DNA of 64,000 bases from Candidatus Kryptoniota bacterium (GTDB lineage: Bacteria; Bacteroidota; Ignavibacteria; Kryptoniales; JAKASW01): the NCBI GenBank assembly GCA_024641705.1, contig JAHECO010000002.1, forward strand, positions 134,282 to 198,281, read 5' to 3'. The notes below the pieces were generated by a model. The model made no database searches, had not been told where the DNA came from, and worked only from the letters and a program-made list of their open reading frames with translations. Of the stretch, positions 24,621-33,632 are shown piece by piece. The position numbers and the translations under genes are program-made. Numbering within the stretch: position 1 is the first letter of the stretch; every line of letters begins with the position of its first letter.

Positions 24621-25541
24621 GTGAAAGAACTTAAAGGAAGACCGGCGGGAAGTTTCGGATTCAAGGATATCCTCTACGACAAGAGTGGTTATCGCGCGAC
24701 CGTCACGATCAACCGTCCCGAGGTACTTAATGCGCTCAATTTCAACGTCCTCCGTGAGTTGAGCACGGCATTCGAGGACGCCGCCTTCGACGACAACATA
24801 GCCGTCATGGTGGTGACGGGCGCCGGGAAGAAGGCGTTCTGTACCGGGGCTGATATAAAAGAGTGGAACGACGAGCTACTCGAGAGCCCGAACGACTTAT
24901 ACAAATGGATGGCCGCATTCACCGAAATGCACGACCGCCTGCGCAACATCGGAAAGGTGACCGTGGCCAGACTCAACGGGATGGTGGTGGGAGGAGGCAA
25001 CGAACTCAACCTCTCCTGCGATCTTGCGGTAGCGGCTTCGGACATCGAGCTCCGCCATGTCGGCACCTCGCGCGGCAGCGTACCGGCAGCCGGCGCGACG
25101 CAGTGGCTCCCGATAGTGATCGGAGAGCGGAGAGCACGGGAAATGCTGCTCCTCGGCAAGACCCTTACGGCGAAGGAAGCAAAAGAGTGGGGGCTCGTCA
25201 ACTTTGTGGTTCCGAGGAAGAACCTCGACAAGGAAGTGGACAGGCTCTGCAAAGAGCTCTACAACAAACTCCCCGATTGTACGCGATACACGCGCGAGCA
25301 TCTCAGCTTCTGGAAAAATCTTTCCTGGTCGCTGACCGTGGGACATCTTCGGGATTGGCTTACCGTGCACACACCTGCGGCGGAAATACAAGAAGGGATA
25401 AAAGCCTTCAACGAACGGCGGCCGATAGACTATGCGATGCTTCGGGACCTCCCGAAGTCCGCGCCGAGAAAGTGCCGGAAATGCGGCAGCTCAGTCGCGC
25501 CGGAATTTGAGTACTGCGGACATTGCGGCACAAAATTCTGA
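24621..25541 (+). CDS. Crotonase-family (enoyl-CoA hydratase/isomerase) protein with C-terminal zinc ribbon
   Basis: The 306-residue protein starts at GTG 24621 behind GGGAG. The crotonase core is clear: TINRPEVLNALNFNV (near 29-43), oxyanion-hole segments FCTGADIKEW and GMVVGGGNELNLSCDLAVA. The first acid (Glu in GGGNEL) is kept. In the second acid region the classical PEILLG is replaced by HVGTSRGSVPAAG, so the usual second Glu is Gly. This resembles ring-opening hydrolases of the Oah/BamA type, but I cannot assign the substrate. The last 22 residues form a CxxC-x10-CxxC zinc ribbon (Cys 285, 288, 299, 302), which crotonases normally lack. Confidence 0.88.
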   Translation: MKELKGRPAGSFGFKDILYDKSGYRATVTINRPEVLNALNFNVLRELSTAFEDAAFDDNIAVMVVTGAGKKAFCTGADIKEWNDELLESPNDLYKWMAAFTEMHDRLRNIGKVTVARLNGMVVGGGNELNLSCDLAVAASDIELRHVGTSRGSVPAAGATQWLPIVIGERRAREMLLLGKTLTAKEAKEWGLVNFVVPRKNLDKEVDRLCKELYNKLPDCTRYTREHLSFWKNLSWSLTVGHLRDWLTVHTPAAEIQEGIKAFNERRPIDYAMLRDLPKSAPRKCRKCGSSVAPEFEYCGHCGTKF

Positions 25542-25650
25542 CCCCGCATTTGAACGAGTTAATCCGGCCGTATGTTACCATTTTCAGTGGAACTCTGCAC
25601 GTCAGAAAATTGATCCCGCACACAGACCACAATACTCAGGAGACTTTGCC

Positions 25651-27066
25651 TTGACCGACCCGGACGGAACAACGCGACTGAAGGAAGCCGAACGACCGTC
25701 GCTCGCCCAGCGGCTCGGCCTCCCCACGGCAATCGCGGTAGTCATCGGTTCGATCATCGGGTCGGGCATTTTTCTTGTCCCCCAAAAAATCGCGTTGACG
25801 CTCGGGGATGCCGGATGGATACTGGCGGTCTGGATATTCGGCGGGCTCCTTTCGCTTGCCGGCGCACTCACCAATGCCGAGATCGCGGGGATGATCCCTG
25901 CGGCCGGAGGACAATACGTCTACTTCCGTGAAATCTACGGCGACTTCCCCGCCTTCCTCTACGGCTGGACTACATTTATTGTCTACCAGACAGGTTCGAT
26001 AGCCGCGATCGCCGTTGCCTTCGCCAAGTACCTCGGTTTCTTCTTCCCCGGTCTGAACGCGCTTCAGATTAATTTCGGACTCTTCGTCATGCCCGAAGTC
26101 GGGGTCAAACTGGTGGCTATCGGTGCGATCCTGTTTGTTACCGGGGTAAATTATTTCGGCGTGCAGTTCGGCGGATTTGTGCAGCAGCTTTTCACCGGGC
26201 TTAAGGTCTTTGCGATAGCGGGGATCGTTTTCGCCTGCTTCGTGTTCGGGACACACACGGGGAATCTGTACACTCCGTTTTTCTCGGCAGCTTCCTACCA
26301 CGGCACTTCCCTTCTCAGCGCGTTCGGCATCGCGCTTGTCGCGGTACTTTGGGCATATGACGGGTGGAACAGCGTCACGTATCTGGCCGGTGAAGTCAAG
26401 GAGGCGCAGCGGAATATCCCGATAGCGCTTGTCGCCGGGACGTCGGCGGTCATCGTTATATACGTTCTTGCCAACCTCGCGTACATGTACGTCCTCCCGG
26501 TTTCCCACATAGCGCATTCCCAGCTTGTGGCATCCGATGCGATATCGCAATTCTTCGGGACGAACGGTGCAGCGCTTATCGCAATCGCCGTAATGATTTC
26601 GACTTTCGGCACGGTAAACGCCACGACCATGACCACTGCGCGGGTGTACTTCGCCATGGCGAAAGATAAGTTGTTCTTCAAAGGGATCTCGAGGGTCCAT
26701 CCGAGGTACAAGACACCGCACGTTTCACTCCTCGTCCAGGGAGCGTGGGCGTCGATTCTCACCCTCACCGGCACCTACGACCAGCTTTTCACGTATGTGA
26801 TTTTTGCTTCCTGGCTTTTCTACGCGCTCGGTACATTCGGCATTTTCGTTCTCCGGAAGAAGCGCCCCGACGCGCCCCGCCCTTACCGGACGGTCGGGTA
26901 TCCTATCGTGCCGGCAGTGTTCGTTATCGTCGCTGTATGGTTCGTTTTCAACACGATTATCACCGACCCCCGCGATTCGCTCATCGGACTGGGACTGGTA
27001 CTGCTTGGGGTTCCAGCTTACCTGTACTGGCACAGGACCAGGACTCGGACTGCCGCCGGTAACTAG
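25651..27066 (+). CDS. APC superfamily amino acid permease
   Basis: About 471 residues and roughly twelve membrane segments. The first has the APC signature VVIGSIIGSGIFLVPQKIA, followed by GALTNAEIAGMIPAAGGQYV and, mid-protein, LWAYDGWNSVTYLAGEVK. These are typical of LAT-like/APC amino acid exchangers. I choose TTG 25651 (MTDPDGTTRLKEAER) because AGGAG lies 10 bases before it; the frame is open further upstream into the crotonase gene but reads as non-protein there. The substrate is unknown. It is probably cotranscribed with the crotonase. Confidence 0.92.
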   Translation: MTDPDGTTRLKEAERPSLAQRLGLPTAIAVVIGSIIGSGIFLVPQKIALTLGDAGWILAVWIFGGLLSLAGALTNAEIAGMIPAAGGQYVYFREIYGDFPAFLYGWTTFIVYQTGSIAAIAVAFAKYLGFFFPGLNALQINFGLFVMPEVGVKLVAIGAILFVTGVNYFGVQFGGFVQQLFTGLKVFAIAGIVFACFVFGTHTGNLYTPFFSAASYHGTSLLSAFGIALVAVLWAYDGWNSVTYLAGEVKEAQRNIPIALVAGTSAVIVIYVLANLAYMYVLPVSHIAHSQLVASDAISQFFGTNGAALIAIAVMISTFGTVNATTMTTARVYFAMAKDKLFFKGISRVHPRYKTPHVSLLVQGAWASILTLTGTYDQLFTYVIFASWLFYALGTFGIFVLRKKRPDAPRPYRTVGYPIVPAVFVIVAVWFVFNTIITDPRDSLIGLGLVLLGVPAYLYWHRTRTRTAAGN

Positions 27067-27227
27067 CTGCGTCCCTGCCAACCGCTCCACCGGCAATCGC
27101 CGCCGTCCCGGCCGACTTGAGCAACCGACAATCCATTCAAATCAACCGAGCAACTAGATACTTGGATTAAACCTCCACCCGACTTTATGTGTCGATTTGA
27201 ATATTGCGATTACCTTACATTGTTCTG

Positions 27228-28805
27228 ATGCGATTCGGAAACCTTAAGCCGTTCGTGCTGACGCTAGTCTTCCTTTTGATCCCCCTGATTTCATTCGGGC
27301 AGCAGCTGAAGGAAGAACACCCGAACAGTGCGGTATACAGGGATTACAAGCCGCCGGACAGGCCCGACCTAATCCGGCCCGGCGATGTGGCATACCAGCT
27401 CTGGGAGGGATTAATGCTCATGCGACGTGCGAACAACGGCGACCCTGCTGCGCAGGAGGAGCTGGGTTTCCGGTACTTTCTGGGCAAGGGATTCACGCCG
27501 GACACTGTGAAGGCCGCCTACTGGATTGAGAAGGCTGCAGACCAGAACATGTCCATCGCTCAATACAATTTCGGAGTGTTCCTCAACAACGGATGGGGCG
27601 TTCAGTGGAATCCATTCAAGGCCTACGATAGGTTTAAGGCCGCAGCGAAAGACAGTCTTCCCGAGGGAGAGTTCGCTTACGGCCTCTTTTACACAGACAA
27701 TCTGGTCGTCCCGCGCGACTGGGCGACGGCCTACCACTGGCTGAAGATAGCCGAGGATGCGAAATACGAGCCCGCGAAGAAAGTCATCGACGAATTCATA
27801 AAGAGGGGAATACCGATAGCCCCGGACAGTGCCAGATCTCACGCTGCCGTGCACGACACATCTTCCCGGGCGTCGGGTCAGCCGATCGAGCCGCTGTATC
27901 TCGATTATGGTCCCGATACATCTTCACATGTCGACGACCTCACGCTTCTCAACGAAGCCTTCAGGGAAGGCAACGAGAAATTCAGGGAGGCGCTCGGCAT
28001 CTCGAAGATATTCGACAAGGGAGCGGAAAGCGACACGACGGCGATGAGCGTTATCGAGTCGGCTGCTTCGGTGGGAAGCCCGGAGGCACTTGCCGTTCTC
28101 GGCCGGTGTTACGAGCGGGGGACCGGCGTCCCGCGCGACAGGATACTTGCCGCCGAGCAATATCTCCGCGCCGCAAGGATGGACTCACGGCACGGGCTGG
28201 CATTGCTTCTCAAGGTGGTTCGCGAGAAAGGTTTTGCCCAGGAAGTTGAGACTCGTACCAAAGCCGGGGACGACGATGCGGCGTTCGTGTGGGCAGGGCT
28301 GACGGAACTCGGCCTGGACAACCGCCTTCTCGACAGTCAGGCGTTCAACCTTCTCCAGGTCGCTGCCAACCACGGACACATCCCGTCGCTGATCGAGCTC
28401 GGTCGCTGCTACTACACCGGTCAATGGACCCCCCGCGACCCTGCCCTCGGTGCAAAATGCTGGGAGCGCGCGGCGGAGTACGGAAGCAGGGATGCAACAA
28501 TCAGACTCGCCGCTGCTGCCGTCATAGCAGACAGCAACGCAACCGATTCGTCGCTCGCCGACACCATCCGCGTGCTGACGAGCGGTTCGGGAGACGGCTC
28601 CTCGATAGCACAGCTCGCACTCGGCTACTGTTACGAGCACGGCGTCGGCGTAGCTCAGAACACGCCGCGTGCCGTGAGGCTGTACAGGGAATGCGCTCAA
28701 CGAGGGAGTGAAAGTGCTTACAATTCACTGAAGAGGATGTACGACCGGCTGAGGCCGAAGGGCGCTGAGTTCAACGTCGATTCCGTCAGCAACGCCGGCA
28801 GCTGA
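27228..28805 (+). CDS. Secreted Sel1-repeat protein
   Basis: The product (525 residues from ATG 27228) opens with a signal peptide (MRFGNLKPFVLTLVFLLIPLISFGQ). It then carries several Sel1-like TPR units with the consensus A...LG..Y..G.GV..D...A..(Y/W)...AA. Clear examples are AQEELGFRYFLGKGFTPDTV, AVLGRCYERGTGVPRDRILA, ELGRCYYTGQWTPRDPALG and ALGYCYEHGVGVAQNTPRAV. A linker without repeats lies near 200-270. Such proteins act as periplasmic or surface adaptors. A TTG 24 bases upstream is an alternative start. Confidence 0.88.
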   Translation: MRFGNLKPFVLTLVFLLIPLISFGQQLKEEHPNSAVYRDYKPPDRPDLIRPGDVAYQLWEGLMLMRRANNGDPAAQEELGFRYFLGKGFTPDTVKAAYWIEKAADQNMSIAQYNFGVFLNNGWGVQWNPFKAYDRFKAAAKDSLPEGEFAYGLFYTDNLVVPRDWATAYHWLKIAEDAKYEPAKKVIDEFIKRGIPIAPDSARSHAAVHDTSSRASGQPIEPLYLDYGPDTSSHVDDLTLLNEAFREGNEKFREALGISKIFDKGAESDTTAMSVIESAASVGSPEALAVLGRCYERGTGVPRDRILAAEQYLRAARMDSRHGLALLLKVVREKGFAQEVETRTKAGDDDAAFVWAGLTELGLDNRLLDSQAFNLLQVAANHGHIPSLIELGRCYYTGQWTPRDPALGAKCWERAAEYGSRDATIRLAAAAVIADSNATDSSLADTIRVLTSGSGDGSSIAQLALGYCYEHGVGVAQNTPRAVRLYRECAQRGSESAYNSLKRMYDRLRPKGAEFNVDSVSNAGS

Positions 28806-28930
28806 TCCCCCCGGAGATAGTACACAGTTTAGGCGGATGGTACAGATTCACACGGAGAAGTAACGAAACGAATATAACCAATTGGAATCCGTCTTATCCG
28901 CTTCACCCTCGTTCTATCCTCCGAAGGCTC

Positions 28931-31900
28931 TTAGAAGTCGTAGCCGAGTGAGAAGTAATACTTCGGCGGCGAGAAATTCTGCAGGTTGTAGCTCCACGCT
29001 ATGTCGAGCCTGACCAGGAAATAGAGTATCACCATCCTCGCACCGACACCGGTCCCGATCAGCAAGTCCCTGGTCTTAAGGTTTCCGCCCGGATCACGGT
29101 CGAACGCCTGGAACTTCACGTACCTGTTGTACCAGTCCCACCCCCATGCCGAGCCTACATCCAGGAATGTAGTTCCGAAGAACGTCTGGAAAAGAGGCAC
29201 GGGTCCGGCGGATAGGAAGCCAAGCATCGGGAACCTGAACTCCATGTTGAGCAGGGCGAAATTGTTCCCGAACTTCGCGTTGTAGTCGTAGCCGCGCATC
29301 GGCACGACGGGAGTGAGGAACTCCAGGTCCTCCGCGTTCCTTATCGGCAGGAAGTCCCCCTGGAAATTCACGTTTATCCAGTTCTCCGTGCCGCCGATGA
29401 AGAATTTCTGGGGGTTGGAGCCGATCGAAGAGCCGGCAAACACCCGCCATGCGAACGTATAAAATGTCCCGAACAGTCTTATGTAGTTCCTGTAATCGAT
29501 CATGCCCGTCATGAAGCTGATCCCGTCGCTGCCGGTTTTCGGGGTGCCGAAGAGGTAGGCATAGTACCTCGACCCGTTGATCGGAGCTATGTAACCGAAG
29601 AACGAGTTGTCGTGGACGTAGCGGAGCGCCGGCACAAAGAGGACTCTGTCCTGCTCGGGCTCATACGTCTCCAGCAGGTTCTCGCGCGTCAGGCTAAGCC
29701 AGCTCAGTCCGCCCTCGAGCCTGCTGTACCTGTCGAACGGATACTCGGCAAAGAGCGAAATGCCGTACGACTGGAAACGGTAGAGATCATAAAAACCGGT
29801 ATAGGGAGACGTCATGTAAAAGAACCTCGCGACGTGCGATCCCACGATAGAGTAGTTCGTTCTCGACGGGAGATATGTGTAACCGAACGCGTAGTCGCTG
29901 TTCTTCAAATCCACAACGAGGTCTGTCAACAGGAAGATCTGGTGGTTCCCGAGCATGTCGCTAAACGCCATCACCGTACTTCCCTGCACGCCGAAAAATG
30001 TGTTGTAGCCCGCGTTGCCGTATATGATGTCCGGAGTGAAATTAACCTTGTACTTCTGTGCTATGAAGTTGCCGGAGCTGTCAAGGTTGTCTTTCACATT
30101 GAAGTTGTCGTTGAAGTTAGGTGCGGTGAACAGCGTGTCGGTCGCGGGTTTGCTTCCGCCGAACACGTAGTTGCTCAGATCGACTTGTATGTCTTTTCCG
30201 TACAGGTCCTTCACCTGCGTAGTATCGGGACCTTTCAGGGAATCGGCTGCCGCACTTATTGACGGCTTCGTGACAATCAGCGCAGCGGCCAGTTCAGACT
30301 TCCTCTGCCTGGCAAATACCGTCAGCGGTACTTCGTCCTCTTTGAGGAGGTGGTCGGCAGGAGATTTCAGGAGAAATATATCGAAGCCTCCGTTCTCCAG
30401 GCTCGAGAAGGCAAGTCTGGAACCGTCCTTTGAGATGGAGAATTGATAAATGCCGCTCAGCGAATTAGACACGGGCCGGCTTTCCCCCGTCTCAAGATCC
30501 ATATAGTAGAGGTTGGCGACCCCGCTCCGGTCTGAGATATAGAAGAGATGCTTTCCGTCCGGAGCCGCGATGGGATAGGAGTCTTCGCTCGAATCCGTGC
30601 GGGACACACGCTCGACAAGCCGCGATGCCACAGAAATGGAATAGATGTGGGTCTGATTGAAATTATACTTCCACATCTTGAAGCCCTTGGCTGCCTGCCG
30701 GCGACCGACAAAGCTGCCGCGGTCGCTCGCGAAAAATACCGTCCTGCCGTCGGGCGACCATGACGGATCGGAATCGCTGAAGAGATCGTCGGTCATGTTC
30801 GCGAGGCTGCCGTTCTTCAGATCATAGATGTATATATCGGATTGCGGTCCCTTCTGCCCGACGAATGCGAGCCGGTCTCCATCGGGGGACCATGACACCG
30901 AATACACCCCGGCAAGTCCGTCAAACTCTATCTTTTCCATGTCGCCCGACCGGACGTCTATCATGAATATCGCGTCATGCGCGCCGCTCTTGACGGCGAT
31001 GGCGACCCTCTTTCCGTCCGGCGACCAGGTCAGTCCCGGCGTCAGGAGATGAAGCTCCTCGAAATTCTTCGTCGTCTGACCGTCCACCAGCTTCTTTATC
31101 TCCTTCCCGTCGCTGGCACTTATGAGATAGATGCTCATATAATCTTCGCGGTCAGATATGCAGGCGATCTTGTCTCCCTGCGGGGAGATCGCCGGGCTTG
31201 TGTTATAGAAGTCCCCGATATCCTTGTGGTCGGTGAGACGCTTGGCAAAATCCTCCGGGCGCTTCCTTGCGGCTATTTCAGGCCAGTACAGGACTTTTTG
31301 CTCGTGGTCCCAGCGCTTCGACAATTCCTTTGTACCTATCCCGAGTGCGCTCCTGAAACCCTGTTCCACGCTGCGCGTGGTTCTTATCCTTCCGAGTATC
31401 TCGCCGATCTTCTCTTCGCCGTACTTGCTGGCGATATAGTACCATACCGACTGCCCGCCGCGGTAGGCAAAATAGCCGTACAGCTCGTCGATCGGGACAA
31501 GGTACTCGTTCACCGTGGCATCCAGCATGAACATGTCGGAATTGGCATCCCATCCCAGCGATTCGTATTCCGCGAGCCCTTCGTTGAACCACATCGGGAG
31601 CTGAAGAGTGATGTTATTGGCTATAACCGATTGGATCGAACCGCCGTAATACATGTCGTTCAGAACCGCATGGACGAGCTCGTGGTGAATGACGTGACGG
31701 TACAGCCTGTACGATCCCTCGAACGGAACGACGACGCGGTTCTTGAAGAGTTCGGTCACCCCGCCCACTCCCTCCTCGAGATACTCCGAGACGACGTTGG
31801 TCTGCTGCCAGTCGTTGTGCGAGTCGTAGATAACCAGCGGTATGCGGTTCGTGATATCGTAATGGAAATGCGAGCTTATGGATGTGTAGGCCGCCTCTGC

Positions 31901-32083
31901 CGCTTCGGCGGTGAATTCGGCCAGGTAGTATTCCTTCGGGTAGAAGTAAACGTCGAAGTGTTTCGACTGTATAAAATACCAGTCGAAATTTTTGTACTGG
32001 ACTTTGTTTTTACCGAAGTCACCGACCTGGGCGTAAGCACTCCCGACGACGAGAAGCACACCCAGAAGTGAGAGTTTGCGCAT
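28931..32083 (-). CDS. Gluzincin protease-like / beta-propeller / Omp85-like barrel fusion protein
   Basis: About 1050 residues. A signal peptide (MRKLSLLGVLLVVGSAYAQ) is followed by a peptidase-MA-like domain with HHELVHAVLND (HExxH, about 134-138) and FNEGLAEYE (third ligand Glu). A TolB/WD40-like propeller follows, with repeats such as SWSPDGDRLAFVGQ and SWSPDGRTVFFASDRGS. The C-terminal ~370 residues are a beta-barrel, with MRGYDYNAKFGNNFALLNME similar to the Omp85 RGF region and a final aromatic residue (GYDF). The ATG at 32083 has AAGGGA before it; a GTG at 32101 is the alternative. It is probably an outer-membrane protein with its protease and propeller in the periplasm. Function unknown. 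Confidence 0.85.
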   Translation of the reverse strand: MRKLSLLGVLLVVGSAYAQVGDFGKNKVQYKNFDWYFIQSKHFDVYFYPKEYYLAEFTAEAAEAAYTSISSHFHYDITNRIPLVIYDSHNDWQQTNVVSEYLEEGVGGVTELFKNRVVVPFEGSYRLYRHVIHHELVHAVLNDMYYGGSIQSVIANNITLQLPMWFNEGLAEYESLGWDANSDMFMLDATVNEYLVPIDELYGYFAYRGGQSVWYYIASKYGEEKIGEILGRIRTTRSVEQGFRSALGIGTKELSKRWDHEQKVLYWPEIAARKRPEDFAKRLTDHKDIGDFYNTSPAISPQGDKIACISDREDYMSIYLISASDGKEIKKLVDGQTTKNFEELHLLTPGLTWSPDGKRVAIAVKSGAHDAIFMIDVRSGDMEKIEFDGLAGVYSVSWSPDGDRLAFVGQKGPQSDIYIYDLKNGSLANMTDDLFSDSDPSWSPDGRTVFFASDRGSFVGRRQAAKGFKMWKYNFNQTHIYSISVASRLVERVSRTDSSEDSYPIAAPDGKHLFYISDRSGVANLYYMDLETGESRPVSNSLSGIYQFSISKDGSRLAFSSLENGGFDIFLLKSPADHLLKEDEVPLTVFARQRKSELAAALIVTKPSISAAADSLKGPDTTQVKDLYGKDIQVDLSNYVFGGSKPATDTLFTAPNFNDNFNVKDNLDSSGNFIAQKYKVNFTPDIIYGNAGYNTFFGVQGSTVMAFSDMLGNHQIFLLTDLVVDLKNSDYAFGYTYLPSRTNYSIVGSHVARFFYMTSPYTGFYDLYRFQSYGISLFAEYPFDRYSRLEGGLSWLSLTRENLLETYEPEQDRVLFVPALRYVHDNSFFGYIAPINGSRYYAYLFGTPKTGSDGISFMTGMIDYRNYIRLFGTFYTFAWRVFAGSSIGSNPQKFFIGGTENWINVNFQGDFLPIRNAEDLEFLTPVVPMRGYDYNAKFGNNFALLNMEFRFPMLGFLSAGPVPLFQTFFGTTFLDVGSAWGWDWYNRYVKFQAFDRDPGGNLKTRDLLIGTGVGARMVILYFLVRLDIAWSYNLQNFSPPKYYFSLGYDF

Positions 32084-32183
32084 GCCCGAGATCCCTTTCA
32101 CGAAAACATACCAATGATTTTGACGAAATACAAGGATAGAGGCAACACGGCACTTCTATTTCATCCGGGCAGCGCGCGGGCCC

Positions 32184-33080
32184 TTAGAAGCGGAACCCTT
32201 CCCCCTCTTTTGCAGCACAGAGCTCGAAAGAGTATTTCAGCTTCTTCATCTCCTTCCTGCATTTCTTGACGACTTCATCGAGAGCATCGTCGTCGAGGAC
32301 GGGATCGTAGTGGAAAAGGCAGAGTTTCTTCACGCCCGCTTCGGCGGCGACCCTGAGAGTATAAAGGTAGTGCGAGTGCCCCCATCCGATGTGGTCGCTG
32401 TATTGCTCCGGCGTGTATGTCGAATCGTGTATCAAAACGTCGGCGCCGCGGATGAAATCAATTATACGGTTGTTCGGATCCCCCTTGTAGTTCTCGAACA
32501 GTCTGAGGACATCCGGTTCTCCGTTCGTGAAGAGTTGCGCGTTCTCTCTCGAATATGGCTCGTTGTCGCTGATGTAAGCCAGGGTCTTGTTGTTGAAACT
32601 GATCCTGTAACCGAGTGTGAAGCCTGGGTGGTTGACGAAGATCGAATCCAGGCGCGCGTCGAAAACTTTTATCGAATCCTCTTTGAGAGGGATGAAGTTT
32701 ATTCGCGCCTGGAGCTCCGACAGTTTGACCGGGAAATAAACCTTGTTCATCTGTTCGGCAATGAGCTTGGCGAGCGAGACGCCGCGCACTTCCGGTCCGA
32801 CTATGGTGATCTCGTTGCCTTCAACGAACGCGGGTTTGAAGAAGGGAAATCCCTGTATGTGATCCCAGTGAGGATGGGTTATCAGGATATAAGCTTTAAT
32901 CCGGTTGTTCGCGTCAGCCAGCTTGTTGCCGAGGTTTCTGATTCCCGTTCCGGCGTCCAGAATTACCAGATTACCGTCGTCGAGGTATACCTCGGTGCAC
33001 GCCGTGTTCCCACCGTAACCCGTTGTCAATTTGCCCGGCGTCGCGATCGAGCCTCGAACTCCCCAGAACTTTACTTTCAT
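32184..33080 (-). CDS. Metallo-beta-lactamase fold hydrolase
   Basis: The 298-residue protein belongs to the MBL-fold phosphodiesterase group close to RNase Z and cAMP phosphodiesterases. It begins KVKFWGVRGSIATPG, has the metal motif THPHWDHIQGFPFF (HxHxDH, about 88-95), ISDNEPY, a LIHDSTYTPEQY segment with metal-ligand Asp, and GHSHYLYTLRVA. The substrate cannot be told from sequence. It follows the gamma carbonic anhydrase gene by 33 bases. It has no signal peptide and is cytoplasmic. Confidence 0.9.
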   Translation of the reverse strand: MKVKFWGVRGSIATPGKLTTGYGGNTACTEVYLDDGNLVILDAGTGIRNLGNKLADANNRIKAYILITHPHWDHIQGFPFFKPAFVEGNEITIVGPEVRGVSLAKLIAEQMNKVYFPVKLSELQARINFIPLKEDSIKVFDARLDSIFVNHPGFTLGYRISFNNKTLAYISDNEPYSRENAQLFTNGEPDVLRLFENYKGDPNNRIIDFIRGADVLIHDSTYTPEQYSDHIGWGHSHYLYTLRVAAEAGVKKLCLFHYDPVLDDDALDEVVKKCRKEMKKLKYSFELCAAKEGEGFRF

Positions 33081-33113
33081 CCGGTCTCCTTTCCTCAGGA
33101 CCCTTTTGACATT

Positions 33114-33632
33114 TCAGGAAGCTGAACGCAAACGGTAATTCGAAACATAATCCACGTAATGCTGTGCTGATTCTTCCAACCGACCCAACTCTTCGTCCTT
33201 TAATTCCCTGATCACTCTTGCGGGGACGCCTGCCACGAGGCTCCTCGCCGGCACCGCGAATCCTTCCCTGACGAGCGAACCCGCCGCGACGAGACTGTGC
33301 TCGCCGATCTCGCAGCCGTCAAGGAGTATCGATCCCATCCCTACGAGACAGGAATCCGCGATGGTGCAACCGTGAATTATCGCCGCGTGTCCTACGGTAA
33401 CATTGGAAGCTATAACAGCCGGGAATTTTTCGTGCGTAACGTGTATCACACTATTGTCCTGGATGTTCGTTCGGTCGCCAATTCTGATGAAACTGACGTC
33501 TCCCCGGACGACCGTGTTGAACCACAGGCTCGAATCCACGCCGATCACGACGTCTCCTATGACCCTGGCCCCCTCGGCGAGGAACACGCTCGGATGCAGC
33601 TTCGGTTTCTTCCCCAGGTATTCGATCAGCAT
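33114..33632 (-). CDS. Gamma carbonic anhydrase-like protein
   Basis: The 172-residue protein is a left-handed beta-helix of hexapeptide repeats. The three zinc His are in place: VIHVTHEKFP and VGHAAIIHGC, with the RGDVSFIRIGDRTNIQDN stretch shared with gamma carbonic anhydrases and their YrdA/PaaY-like relatives. Activity is uncertain, since many relatives lack it. I use ATG 33632 (MLIEYLGKKPKLHPS) because it overlaps the upstream DUF3108 stop (TGATG). A start four codons earlier is possible. Confidence 0.9.
   Translation of the reverse strand: MLIEYLGKKPKLHPSVFLAEGARVIGDVVIGVDSSLWFNTVVRGDVSFIRIGDRTNIQDNSVIHVTHEKFPAVIASNVTVGHAAIIHGCTIADSCLVGMGSILLDGCEIGEHSLVAAGSLVREGFAVPARSLVAGVPARVIRELKDEELGRLEESAQHYVDYVSNYRLRSAS

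Noticed and set aside
25636-26721. 361-codon minus-strand frame opposite the permease
   Set aside because: The translation is rich in Arg, Asp and Gly with no membrane segments or motifs, while the plus-strand frame encodes a clear APC permease.
30977-32071. 364-codon plus-strand frame opposite the protease-propeller gene
   Set aside because: Shadow of the long minus-strand gene, no domain features.
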